Part shown: positions 1-8,825 of the stretch, piece by piece | Layout: each line of letters opens with the position of its first letter | Position numbering within the stretch: position 1 is the first letter of the stretch | The notes under the pieces: model-generated | Told to the model about the DNA's origin: nothing | What the model saw: the letters and a program-made list of their open reading frames with translations, nothing else | The model's database searches: none | Translations under genes and position numbers: made by a program | DNA from: Bradyrhizobium tropiciagri | Lineage (GTDB): Bacteria; Pseudomonadota; Alphaproteobacteria; Rhizobiales; Xanthobacteraceae | Assembly: GCF_018130505.1 (NCBI RefSeq) | Contig: NZ_JAFCKH010000003.1 | Coordinates: 124,001-188,000 of the forward strand | DNA length: 64,000 bases | Direction of reading: 5' to 3'

Positions 1-2
1 CG

Positions 3-1895
3 CGAGAGGCGCGGGTGACCACCGATCAGGACGTGCTGCCCGGCATCGGCCAGGATGCCGCCGCGCTGCAGAGCCTGGTCGAAATCGCCAAATCCGACGG
101 ATTCCTCGGACCGCTGGTCGAGCAGCTCAAGATCGCCGAGGACGACGATATCGCCGGCGGCAAGACCGATCCGACGCGGCTGCTCGACCGCTTTCGCAAG
201 CGCCTCGATATCTCCCGGCGCGGGCTCACCTATGTCGTTGCCATCACATTCACCTCCAACAATCCGCAGCGGGCCGCCTATTATGCAAATGCGGTGGCCG
301 AGGCGTTCGTCGCCGGTCAGCGCGGCACCCGCAGCGTGGCCACCGACGAGGCCGCCGACTGGCTGAAGAGCCGGCTCAAGACCTTGAACGACCGCCTGAG
401 GGCCTCCGAGGACGCGGTCGCCAAGTTCAAGCTCGAGCACCGCATCGTCAATGCGGGCAAGGAATCGACGACCCAGCAATTGCGCGTCACCGACTTGACG
501 CAGCAGGTCGCCGCTGCCCGGGCGCGGACCGAGGAAGCCAAGACCCGCTACGAGCAGGCCCAGCGTGACCTGAAGGCGAATGTCGACGGACCGGTCAAGC
601 AGGACCTGCTCAGCGTGTTGCGCGCGCAGCGGTCGGCGCTCAACGACCAGATCGCGCAGAAGCGCGCCGTGTTCGGCGATCGCCATCCCGACCTCGTGAT
701 CGCGATGAGCCAGCTGAACGACCTCAATCGCCAGATCGAGGTCGAGCGGAAGAAGAACATCGAGACCGCGAAGTCGGAATACGAGACCCAGCGCGATCAG
801 CAGAAGGCGCTGGAAGATCAGTTGAAGGGCGCTGAATCGCAGATCCTGGTCGACGGCCAGGCGCTCGTCGCGCTGCAGGGACTGCAGCGCGACGCCGACG
901 CCAACAGGAACATCTACGAGCAGTTCCTGTCGCGCTACAAGACGACCGACGAGCAGCGCCTGCTGCAGAACTCCCAGACCAAGATCGCTTCGCCGGCGAC
1001 GCCGCCGGTGCGCTCGACGATGCCTCCGCTTCCCCTGCTGATCGTCGCGCTCGCGATTGCGTCGCTGCTGACCTCGACGGCCATCGTCGCCATACCGGGC
1101 GTGCCGGGCCTGCCGAGCGTGAAACGCTTCCCGGCCATGCCGGCTCTCGCTGTCCGTCGCAAGAAGGACGCGCCGACGCCGCCTTCGCTGCAACCCGCGT
1201 TGCCGGCGGAGCTACCGGTGCTACCGATTTTGGCCCGGATTCCCAACCTTGCGTCATCGGCGCCGGTCAGAACCGTCTGGCACAACCCGGCATCGGCGAC
1301 CGCCGAACCCGACCTCGGCCCGCATCTGCATCGCCTGATGGAGAACGTCCAGGGGCTTCCCGGACCTCACGGCAAGGTTACGCTGCTGATCTCGGTGGGG
1401 ACCGGTGCAGGCGGCAGCACGATCGCGCGGTCACTCAACCGCTCGGCGGTGAAGAGCGGCATGCTCAGCGTTCTGATCGAGACCGAGCCGAACGAAGCCG
1501 CGGCCGCACCGCCGCAGGACCAGGGCATCGTCAGGGCGGACCTTGCGTCGGTCGTCGAGTTGCTGAGCGCGAGCAGCAAGGCGCCGCCGCTGCCGCCGGA
1601 CGATATCCGCGCCGAGTTCGACCTGATCATCGTCGACGCCTCATCGCTCGGTACGCAGCCGGATGCGGCGGCGCTCGCCGCTTATGCCGACCTGATCGTC
1701 CTGGTGATACGCGACGGCGCGGCCGACGCCGACGCGTTACGCCAGGTGAGGACCGAGCTGTCCAAATTCGGCTCGGTGGCGACCGCGCTTGTGGTCAATC
1801 GCGTGCCGGTCGGTTCGGCCGTCAATGCTGCGCCAAGCGAGAAGCCGGGCCTTGCAAGCTCTCAGTCGTTGGTGTCGGCAACGCGAACCGCGTAG
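3..1895 (+). CDS. Wzz/GumC-type exopolysaccharide chain-length protein with degenerate kinase-like domain (5' truncated)
   Basis: The reading frame is open to the left edge, so the N-terminal cytoplasmic tail, first membrane helix and part of the Wzz domain are missing. Numbering from the GTG at 15, residues 110-320 are a long charged coiled-coil region, 338-360 a membrane helix, and 450-600 a P-loop ATPase-like domain. This order is that of the polysaccharide co-polymerase/BY-kinase family, which controls chain length and export of exopolysaccharide at the inner membrane. The would-be Walker A reads GTGAGGST (462-469), with Gly where the invariant Lys should be. A Walker B-like run ending in Asp541 is kept. 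No tyrosine cluster ends the protein, so it probably does not autophosphorylate. It overlaps the convergent flippase gene by 34 bp. Confidence 0.8.
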   Translation, partial: REARVTTDQDVLPGIGQDAAALQSLVEIAKSDGFLGPLVEQLKIAEDDDIAGGKTDPTRLLDRFRKRLDISRRGLTYVVAITFTSNNPQRAAYYANAVAEAFVAGQRGTRSVATDEAADWLKSRLKTLNDRLRASEDAVAKFKLEHRIVNAGKESTTQQLRVTDLTQQVAAARARTEEAKTRYEQAQRDLKANVDGPVKQDLLSVLRAQRSALNDQIAQKRAVFGDRHPDLVIAMSQLNDLNRQIEVERKKNIETAKSEYETQRDQQKALEDQLKGAESQILVDGQALVALQGLQRDADANRNIYEQFLSRYKTTDEQRLLQNSQTKIASPATPPVRSTMPPLPLLIVALAIASLLTSTAIVAIPGVPGLPSVKRFPAMPALAVRRKKDAPTPPSLQPALPAELPVLPILARIPNLASSAPVRTVWHNPASATAEPDLGPHLHRLMENVQGLPGPHGKVTLLISVGTGAGGSTIARSLNRSAVKSGMLSVLIETEPNEAAAAPPQDQGIVRADLASVVELLSASSKAPPLPPDDIRAEFDLIIVDASSLGTQPDAAALAAYADLIVLVIRDGAADADALRQVRTELSKFGSVATALVVNRVPVGSAVNAAPSEKPGLASSQSLVSATRTA

Positions 1896-3211
1896 GCGCC
1901 GGTCTTCGAAGATCCGAAGTGAGAGAATAGCGCAAGGACCGACGTGTCGACGCCGGTCCGCTTGCGGCACAGCACGTTGAGCGCGACGGTGGCGACCGCC
2001 AGCGAGACGGTGGCCGAGATCGCGGCACCGAGCACGCCGAGCCACGGGATCAGGACCAGGAATCCGGCCAGCCGCAGTGCGACGTTTGCGACGAGGACCG
2101 GAACATATTCGCGTTCATGGCCGGTCAACTGCAGCAGCGGCCCCGATGGGCCGCCGGCCGCCTGAATCGCCGTTCCGAGCGCGAGCACGATCAGCACCCA
2201 CTTCTGCTCGGCGAAATGCGGCCCGAACAGGCCGAGCAAATGCGGCGCGCCGACCCAGACGATCACGAGGCCGGTGACGACGCAGAGCGCGGTGACTTCC
2301 GCCATCAGCTTCAGCGTATGTTCGAGCTCGTCGACCTTCTTGCTGAAATACAGCGAGGGCAACCGGCGGGCGCCGAACGTATACAGCGCGGCCGAGAGCA
2401 TCGCGAAGATGTTGGCGAGGCGGGAGGCCGCAAAATAGATGCCCGCGGTCGCAGCATCGAGCATCCAGTAGACCAGGATGACGTCGAAATACTGGTTTGC
2501 CGCCTCAAGGATCGAGGCCAGCCAGTACCGGAATCCGCTCGTCCGCCAGCGCGATGTCTCGAAGCGGGCGCGCACGTCGCGCAGGTTCGGCAGCACGCGC
2601 AGGATCGAGACGACCTGCACCAGCAGTCCGACGAACGTCGCCGCCGTCATCACCGTGAGCAGCTCGGCGGGGCTGAGCTGCCGGTGGCCGAACAGCACCG
2701 CGGTCAGAAACAGCACGACGGCGACCCGCCAGAAGAATTCGCGGTTGCCTTCTCCCATCAGGATGCTGACCAGCGATCGCGCGATCTGGCTGCCGAGCAT
2801 CAGGCCGGCATTGACGGCGGTGAACGCCGCGATTGCCAGGATCATGAGCCACCATTCGCCGCGAAGCCACGCCACGGCCGTGATGGCGGCGATCGCGATC
2901 AGCATGCCGATCGCGGAGCTCTTCAGGCTGGACAGCAGCACGCCCTTGGTGAGATCGGCCTGGCCTTGCACCTGATACTCGTTGAGGAAGCGGACCAGCA
3001 GCAGCTCCTGGCCGACCAGACCCACGACCGAGGCCATCTGGGCGACGGACAGCCAGGTGGCGAAATCCCCGAACGCGTCGGGCGACATCGCGCGCGCCGC
3101 CAGCGAGAACAGCGCGAACGCGAGCCCGCCGCTGCCGACCTTGAGCAGGATGGTGCCGGCGATGCCGCGCGTCACATCGCGCCGCATCAGTTGAAGGAGA
3201 GAGGAAAACAT
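1862..3211 (-). CDS. Polysaccharide flippase (Wzx/MOP-type)
   Basis: This 449-residue protein is almost entirely hydrophobic, with about 12 predicted membrane helices spread over its full length and Arg-rich cytoplasmic loops. That fits the polysaccharide-specific transporter family of the MOP superfamily, which moves lipid-linked oligosaccharide units across the inner membrane. The N-terminus (MFSSLLQLMRRDVTRG) is typical. It converges on the chain-length gene, overlapping it by 34 bp, and lies among glycosyl- and acyltransferase genes, which supports a role in exopolysaccharide assembly. The exact substrate cannot be read. Family assignment rests on topology and context rather than on a catalytic motif. 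Confidence 0.8.
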   Translation of the reverse strand: MFSSLLQLMRRDVTRGIAGTILLKVGSGGLAFALFSLAARAMSPDAFGDFATWLSVAQMASVVGLVGQELLLVRFLNEYQVQGQADLTKGVLLSSLKSSAIGMLIAIAAITAVAWLRGEWWLMILAIAAFTAVNAGLMLGSQIARSLVSILMGEGNREFFWRVAVVLFLTAVLFGHRQLSPAELLTVMTAATFVGLLVQVVSILRVLPNLRDVRARFETSRWRTSGFRYWLASILEAANQYFDVILVYWMLDAATAGIYFAASRLANIFAMLSAALYTFGARRLPSLYFSKKVDELEHTLKLMAEVTALCVVTGLVIVWVGAPHLLGLFGPHFAEQKWVLIVLALGTAIQAAGGPSGPLLQLTGHEREYVPVLVANVALRLAGFLVLIPWLGVLGAAISATVSLAVATVALNVLCRKRTGVDTSVLALFSHFGSSKTGAYAVRVADTND

Positions 3212-3682
3212 GACGGCCAGGGAGTTTCTTTGAGTCCTGTCAGGCTGTTGAGCGTAGCATTCGGTGCAGTGTGGAGTGTTAATGAACCCTTGCTAAGATT
3301 TCGTTCGTTTCGATCGGCCCGGCGCACCGATTAGGGCCATGCTGCTCCATTCTGGAACGGCCGATTCTTCGCTGTCTCCAAACGGTGCAGGGCCGCGCGT
3401 TGCCGGACGGCCGGCGCGCCAGCGCGTCCGTTCCGGACGGGGCATGATGGACGCGCGACCGCAGCTCTTGCGGGCGGATTTGAGCCGCAGACCGATCATC
3501 CTGCTGGCAGAACCTCCAGAAAATACCGCTTCATGACGCGCATGAGACTGCAAGCCGTGTGCCGCTGTGATCGGCTCGCCGCCGTTAACCTCAATGTCCG
3601 AACCCGCGGCGGTCCGATCTGCCGTCTGGCATGACAGGCAAGGATATTGCAGTTCCGCCGGCAGTCATTGCGGAGCGAGTAC
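3212..3682. other. Divergent intergenic region, no convincing gene
   Basis: These 471 bp separate the divergent flippase and FAD-oxidoreductase genes. The stretch around 3250-3310 is AT-richer than its surroundings and probably carries promoters for one or both. A short open frame at 3339-3536 lacks a good ribosome-binding site and has a Pro/Arg-rich shadow-like composition, so I did not call it. I found no clear repeat or RNA here. Confidence 0.4.
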
Positions 3683-4903
3683 ATGATCGTCGACGAAAGC
3701 ATCACCAGGCCGGTCGCAACACCCGAGGCCGACATCATCGAGGCGGACGTCGCCATCGTCGGCGCCGGGCTGGCGGGGTCGCTTGCGCGCGCCGTCCTCG
3801 TGCGGGCCGGATACCGGGTCGCGCTGATCGACAAGCGGACTGTTCCGCAGGATGAATTCCGTGTCGAGAAGATCGGCGGCCGGCAGCTCGATCTGCTCCG
3901 CCGGCTCGGTTTCATCGACGAGATGGACGCCGTCGGTTCCGCATACGGCCGGATCATCAACATCAAGCAAGGCAAGCTTGTCGATGTCAGCGTCGGTCAG
4001 GCCTACGGATTTTCCTACGCCAGCGTCGTTCATATGGCCCGTGGCCTGATGTCCGACCCATCCAGCGTCATCTTCGATCAGGTGACCAAGGTCAGCTGCA
4101 GCGACGACCGTCAGCATCTCGAACTGGCGTCGGGAAGGCGCGTCACCTCGCGCCTCGTCGTCATCGCGACCGGCATGGCGAACGCGCTGGGATACAGCCT
4201 CGGGATTCAACGCCGGGTCATTGCCGAGCGGCATTCGGTCTCGTTCGGCTTCACGATGGCGCGTCCGGACAATGCGCCGTTCGGCTTCGAGGCGCTGACC
4301 TGCTATGGCGAACGTATCGGCGACGGCGTCGACTATCTCAGCCTGTTTCCGGTGGCGACCGGCATGCGGGCGAACCTGTTCATGTTCCGCGATCCGACCG
4401 ATCCGATCATGCGCGAGCTGCGCCGCGACACCAAGCGCACGCTGCTTCGCTTGATGCCGGGATTGCAGTCCTATCTTGGAGACTTCGACGTCGTCGGCCA
4501 GGTGCAGAGCTGGGTGATGGACCTGTCGGTGGTCGAAGGCCATCTGCAGCCGGGCGTTGTGCTGATCGGCGATGCGTTCCAGACCAACTGCCCCGCCGCC
4601 GGAACCGGCTTCGGCCGGCTGCTGGTCGATGTCGAGCGTCTCTGCACGCATTATGTGCCGCGCTGGCTGGAGAGCGACGGCATGGGCACGGAGAAGATCG
4701 CGCAGTACTATTCCGACGCAGACAAACTTGCGGCCGACCGCTACTCGCTGCAGATGGCGTATTTCCGGCAGGCCCTGACGTTGAGCAGGGACGTGAAGTG
4801 GAGCCTGCGGCGGCAACTGCACTTCCTGCGGCGCATGATCGCGTACCGGATCGACCGAATTCAGCCGGGCTGGATCACGCGCGTCCGCGGCGCGCTCCGC
4901 TAG
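3683..4903 (+). CDS. FAD-dependent oxidoreductase (PHBH/geranylgeranyl-reductase-like fold)
   Basis: The 406-residue protein starts with a dinucleotide-binding Rossmann fold, GAGLAG at residues 27-32, followed by an acidic/basic end of strand 2 (LIDKRT). Near residue 295 it has the second FAD motif, IGDAFQ, typical of group A flavin monooxygenases and related reductases. The ATG at 3683 is chosen over an upstream TTG at 3647 because a GGAGCGAG ribosome site lies 8 bp before it. The substrate is unknown. Its position among polysaccharide genes suggests modification of a lipid carrier or sugar, but this is inference. Confidence 0.75.
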   Translation: MIVDESITRPVATPEADIIEADVAIVGAGLAGSLARAVLVRAGYRVALIDKRTVPQDEFRVEKIGGRQLDLLRRLGFIDEMDAVGSAYGRIINIKQGKLVDVSVGQAYGFSYASVVHMARGLMSDPSSVIFDQVTKVSCSDDRQHLELASGRRVTSRLVVIATGMANALGYSLGIQRRVIAERHSVSFGFTMARPDNAPFGFEALTCYGERIGDGVDYLSLFPVATGMRANLFMFRDPTDPIMRELRRDTKRTLLRLMPGLQSYLGDFDVVGQVQSWVMDLSVVEGHLQPGVVLIGDAFQTNCPAAGTGFGRLLVDVERLCTHYVPRWLESDGMGTEKIAQYYSDADKLAADRYSLQMAYFRQALTLSRDVKWSLRRQLHFLRRMIAYRIDRIQPGWITRVRGALR

Positions 4904-4910
4904 ACGGACA

Positions 4911-4931
4911 GGCGCCGCTCGCTGCGGCGCC
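4911..4931 (+). terminator. GC-rich hairpin between convergent genes
   Basis: A perfect 8 bp inverted repeat (GGCGCCGC, loop TCGCT, GCGGCGCC) lies 8 bp after the stop of the FAD-oxidoreductase gene. A weak T-rich tract follows at 4941-4946. An A8 run at about 4948 would read as U8 on the opposite strand, but upstream of the hairpin. It may end either transcript. The missing U-tract directly after the stem keeps confidence low. Confidence 0.4.
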
Positions 4932-5013
4932 GCTCAGGCATCTTTCGAAAAAAAACGCGAAGCCTCGCCACAAACGCGGAGCGTTTGAACAGGCTCGATC
5001 CGGCCGCGTGCGA

Positions 5014-6150
5014 TTACTGCGTGCCGGTCGAGGCGCGGATCGGCTGCGGCCTCAGATCGGCCACGCGCTTGGCGGCCTGCTTGATCCACGGCGCCTGCTT
5101 CAGCGCAAGCAGCGCGATCGCGCCGGCGGCGCTGCCGGATTGCGTCACGCTTGACATCGGCGTCGGTTGCCCGCCGAACTGCTTCTTGTACGGCTCGTCG
5201 CCGATGGTGAAATCCAGCACCTGCTCGCCGCGCTCGATGCAATCCCTGGCAACGCTCTCGAATGTCAGCGCGCCGATCGACTGGCTCTTGTATCCGTCGA
5301 TGTCGAATCCGGTCATGATGATGAGCAGGGTGTCGCGGTGTGACAGTCCCAGCGCGGTTGCGATCACGACGCCGTCCATCTTCATGGCGTAGAGGCGTGA
5401 AAACGAGCCGAGGCCACCAAGCGCCACGTTGGAATAGAAGTCGAAATATTCGGCACGCTGCAGCAGGTCGCCGTCACCCTGTTCGTGAAACCGCGGGCCG
5501 CGAAACTTCTTCATCGCCTCCATGGCCTCGTGGATGGAGCTGTCGTCGGTGCAGCAGGAGAACGCCAGATTGCCTTTCTTGTGGATCTGACGCCACTTCT
5601 TGGCGAGCTCTTTCTGATAGGACCGCCCGAGTGCGTTGATCTGCCACTGCTCGAACGGCGTGCTCAGCACCGTCGCGTAGGCGTTGGTGTCCATGGAGAC
5701 CCGGCGCGGTGCCCCGAGCAGGGTCTCGATCGGCATCCTTGCGTCGAGCAGCTTGGGAATGCGCAGCAGGTCGAACGGCCGCAGCAGCTGTCGAAGCTTC
5801 CGGCACGCCGCTTGGTCGCGGAGCAGATCGGCGAATGTCTTCACCGTGCAGACCGGGGCCAGATAGTCGGAGACGCGCAGATCCGCAAATTCGATCGTCC
5901 GCATCGGGCCGCGCCGTACGCGCACCAGCGGCAGCACCGCGGCCAGTTTGCCGCCTGCGCGATGGCGCGCGACGACGACCAGCGGCTTCGCCGCCATGGC
6001 GGGGGCGAGCTTGCGGTAGACACTGTCCAGCCACAGCGGATGCTGAAAGGCAGTCGCATCCGAGCCGTTGAACAGCTCCGCATACTCTGCGGACAGAAAG
6101 TCGAATGTGTCGTCGATGCTGACATCGAACGCGTCATCATTCTGAATCAT
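5014..6150 (-). CDS. GNAT-fold acyltransferase, BcsL/CelD family
   Basis: This 378-residue protein has the two-lobed layout of the Acetyltransf_6 (BcsL/CelD/FemAB-like) group. An N-terminal lobe carries the FQHPLWLD motif, followed by a second GNAT lobe with LGRSYQKEL and, near the end, a run of the type LDFTIGDEPYKKQFGG, which is diagnostic of the group. Members are found in exopolysaccharide and cellulose loci and are thought to acylate sugars or add amino acids. The ATG at 6150 is used. A GTG at 6189 would add 13 residues, and neither start has a strong ribosome site. It converges with the FAD-oxidoreductase gene and diverges from the glycosyltransferase gene. Confidence 0.8.
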   Translation of the reverse strand: MIQNDDAFDVSIDDTFDFLSAEYAELFNGSDATAFQHPLWLDSVYRKLAPAMAAKPLVVVARHRAGGKLAAVLPLVRVRRGPMRTIEFADLRVSDYLAPVCTVKTFADLLRDQAACRKLRQLLRPFDLLRIPKLLDARMPIETLLGAPRRVSMDTNAYATVLSTPFEQWQINALGRSYQKELAKKWRQIHKKGNLAFSCCTDDSSIHEAMEAMKKFRGPRFHEQGDGDLLQRAEYFDFYSNVALGGLGSFSRLYAMKMDGVVIATALGLSHRDTLLIIMTGFDIDGYKSQSIGALTFESVARDCIERGEQVLDFTIGDEPYKKQFGGQPTPMSSVTQSGSAAGAIALLALKQAPWIKQAAKRVADLRPQPIRASTGTQ

Positions 6151-6468
6151 GTGAAACCAAACAACCGCCAGTTTGAACGCGCCCGTCACGCCGACGCTGC
6201 GGTGTTATAGCAGACAGCGACGGGTTGACGCATCGATGGAATACGATTTGTATTAACGTCCCACCTGATCGCTGCCCGATTTTTTCCGGCTTCTTGCCGC
6301 TTCGTGCGCTGACGAAAGCGCCCTTCATGCGTGCCGATCCGAAGACGTCGCCGGCGTTATCCTTAATGAAATCTTGCAGGTTGAATTGATCGTTCGCGGC
6401 ACGCGCTGCGGTTGGCCTGGACCGGATGTTGCAGTAAGGGAGCCGGAAGTATTGGAGTCCCTGGTGAA

Positions 6469-7455
6469 ATGTTGAGTCACGGTCAAAACATCCGCGTTTC
6501 CGACGCAATCTCGCCTGCGCGACAGGATCGCGATCGGGCTCGGCGTGCCAATTCCGACACGGCTGCTCCGCCTGTCCGGATTTGCGACACCTCGCGCGAC
6601 ACACAGTCGGCATCCGCCGCGGATATGCCGGCAGCCGGCATGTCGGAGCGTCGTATCAATCCCGTCGGCCGCGCTGCGACCGCCGACGTCATTCGCGCCA
6701 GCGTCGGCGGGCTGCGGCTCGCCGTGCTGGATTGCGAGCAGACCGCGAGCTTCATGGTTGACACGGTCTATCCGCAGCGGCGGGTCGACCGGCCGCTGTA
6801 CCTGACCTCGGCCAATGGCGAGGTGCTGTCGCGCTGCTCGAGCGAGCCGATCACCGACCGGCTGTTTCGCGCCGCCGACCTGATCAATGCCGACGGGCAG
6901 CCGCTGGTCATTGTGTCGAGGCTCCGCTCGCCGAATCCGCTTCCCGAACGCGTCGCGACCACGGACCTGTTTCACGTCGTTGCGCGCAAGGCCGAAGAGC
7001 TCGGCCTGACCTTCTATATGTTCGGCGCCGACGAGGCGGAGAACGCGACGGCCGTCGCCAACGTCCGCAGGGCCTATCCGGACCTGAAGATCGTCGGCCA
7101 GTCGCACGGCTATCTGCGCGGCGACGCGCTGCGCGCCAAGGTCGACGAGATCAACGAGCTGGCGCCCGACTTCCTCTGGGTCGCGCTCGGCGTGCCCTAT
7201 GAGCAGGCCTTCGTCGACAAATACATGCCGCGGCTCGGCAAGGTCGGCGTCATCAAGACCTCGGGCGGATTGTTCAACTTCCTGTCGGGCTCGCGCTCCC
7301 GCGCGCCGCAATGGATGCAGGCCGTCGGACTGGAATGGGCGTGGCGGCTCTGGCTCGAGCCGCGCCGGCTGTTCTGGCGCTATCTGACCACCAACCCGCA
7401 CGCGCTCTATCTGCTGTTCAACAAGACCCGGCCTTCGCTCACCAAGCGGGACTGA
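6469..7455 (+). CDS. WecG/TagA/CpsF-family glycosyltransferase
   Basis: The C-terminal 240 residues match the WecG/TagA/CpsF (GT26) family: YLTSANGEVL near the start of the domain, INADGQPLV with the conserved Asp-Gly, FYMFGADEA, and GVPYEQAF followed by KTSGGLFNFLSG. The family transfers a sugar such as ManNAcA, ManNAc or glucose to a polyprenyl-linked acceptor at the inner membrane. The first 60-70 residues are polar and poorly conserved. The ATG at 6469 is preferred, with GGAG 12 bp upstream. An ATG at 6640 would give a compact protein. The 280 bp before it separates it from the divergent acyltransferase gene. Confidence 0.85.
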   Translation: MLSHGQNIRVSDAISPARQDRDRARRANSDTAAPPVRICDTSRDTQSASAADMPAAGMSERRINPVGRAATADVIRASVGGLRLAVLDCEQTASFMVDTVYPQRRVDRPLYLTSANGEVLSRCSSEPITDRLFRAADLINADGQPLVIVSRLRSPNPLPERVATTDLFHVVARKAEELGLTFYMFGADEAENATAVANVRRAYPDLKIVGQSHGYLRGDALRAKVDEINELAPDFLWVALGVPYEQAFVDKYMPRLGKVGVIKTSGGLFNFLSGSRSRAPQWMQAVGLEWAWRLWLEPRRLFWRYLTTNPHALYLLFNKTRPSLTKRD

Positions 7456-7516
7456 GCCTGCGGCGTTCCACGATCGCAGTCCAGTCTCGCCGAGCGGAGC
7501 AGCAAGCAGGTTCGCG

Positions 7517-8728
7517 TCAGGAGCGCAGCGCGCCCTTGACGACCTGATTATCCCGCGCCGTCAGCATTCCGCCCTTGTACACCGAGCGGCCCGGGGGCCG
7601 CGCGACCACCGCCTCCTGGATATGCGCCGCGTTCAGCGTGACGAAGTCGGCCTTCGCGCCGACATGCAGGCCGTAGTCCTGCAGCCTGAGCGCCCTGGCG
7701 CCGGCCGCGGTGACGAGGTCGAACGCGACCGCGAGCTCCTCGTCGGTGTAGAAGCCTGAGCGGTATCCGATCATCATCGCGCGTCCCAGCATGTCGCCGT
7801 CGCCATAGGGCCACCAGGAGTCGCGGATGTTGTCGTTGCCGCTGAACACGGTGACGCCGGCATTGCGGAGCAGGGCGACCGGCGGAAACGGCCGGCTGCC
7901 CGGCGCGTTGGTCATGATCGCAACCCCCGAACGCGCCAGTATGTCGGCGGCCTTCTTCAGGGCATCGGCAGGAATGTCGCCAAGTCCGTAGGCGTGGCTG
8001 ACCGCGACATGGCCCTCCATGCCGAGCGCGCGCGTGCGCGCCGCGATCTGCTCGATCTCGTACGCGCCGAGCATCCCGCCATCATGAAGATGAATGTCGA
8101 CATCGACGCCGTGCTTCTGCGCCACGCCGAAGACGACGTTGAGATGCCCTTCGACGTCGCGGTCGAAGCTCGCGGGGTCGAGACCGCCGACGAGGTCGGC
8201 GCCGAGCCCGATCGCCGCGTCGAGCAGTTGGGGCGTGCCCGGGCTGAGGAGGATCCCGCTCTGCGGAAACGCCACCAGCTGGATGTCGATCAGGTGCCGG
8301 TACTCGTCGCGGACCTTCATGATGGTCTCGAGCGACTTCAGGCCGACCGAACCATCCACCATGACATGGCTGCGCATATGCGTCGTGCCATGGCCGATGC
8401 AGAGATCGAGCTGGTTCCGCGCGCGCACGTCCATCGGCGCGGCGGCGGTGAGATTCTCGGCCTGAAACGCAACGCGTTCGTGAACGTTGAAACCGTTGGT
8501 GCACGGTCTGTGCGGCCGCCAGGCGTCGCCGTAGAAGCTGGTGTCGAGGTGGATATGGCCCTCGACGAAGCCGGGAACCACTAGTGCGTTGCCGAGATCG
8601 ACGATCTCGATTCCGGCCGGCCGATCGCCGTTGCCGTCGATCGCGACGATGCGGCCGTCGCGGACCAGCATGGTGTGGCTTGCGCCGTCGTCGAATCGTG
8701 CGTTGACGAAGAGCTTGTCGGACGCCAT
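7517..8728 (-). CDS. Cytosine-deaminase-like amidohydrolase
   Basis: The 403-residue protein has the amidohydrolase metal-site motifs in order: GHIHLDTS near residue 59, a HLHDGG segment, SHAYG, and a late Asp in SGNDNIRDSW. Together these are characteristic of the CodA/N-isopropylammelide branch (ATZ/TRZ-like hydrolases). Such enzymes deaminate or hydrolyse cyclic amidines, pyrimidines or related N-heterocycles in the cytoplasm. The ATG at 8728 is used; the open frame continues upstream without similarity. It is divergent from an MHS transporter 97 bp away, which may import its substrate. Confidence 0.8.
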   Translation of the reverse strand: MASDKLFVNARFDDGASHTMLVRDGRIVAIDGNGDRPAGIEIVDLGNALVVPGFVEGHIHLDTSFYGDAWRPHRPCTNGFNVHERVAFQAENLTAAAPMDVRARNQLDLCIGHGTTHMRSHVMVDGSVGLKSLETIMKVRDEYRHLIDIQLVAFPQSGILLSPGTPQLLDAAIGLGADLVGGLDPASFDRDVEGHLNVVFGVAQKHGVDVDIHLHDGGMLGAYEIEQIAARTRALGMEGHVAVSHAYGLGDIPADALKKAADILARSGVAIMTNAPGSRPFPPVALLRNAGVTVFSGNDNIRDSWWPYGDGDMLGRAMMIGYRSGFYTDEELAVAFDLVTAAGARALRLQDYGLHVGAKADFVTLNAAHIQEAVVARPPGRSVYKGGMLTARDNQVVKGALRS

Positions 8729-8825
8729 GACGTCTGTCCTTGTCGATTGCAACCCACATGCGATCGCGCGGGGGTTGCCATGCCTTGCCTGACATGGCCT
8801 CAGGAATAATACTCCGCCAGAGCAG

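Noticed and set aside
3339-3536. A 65-codon frame in the flippase/oxidoreductase gap
   Set aside because: No ribosome site and no recognisable protein features.
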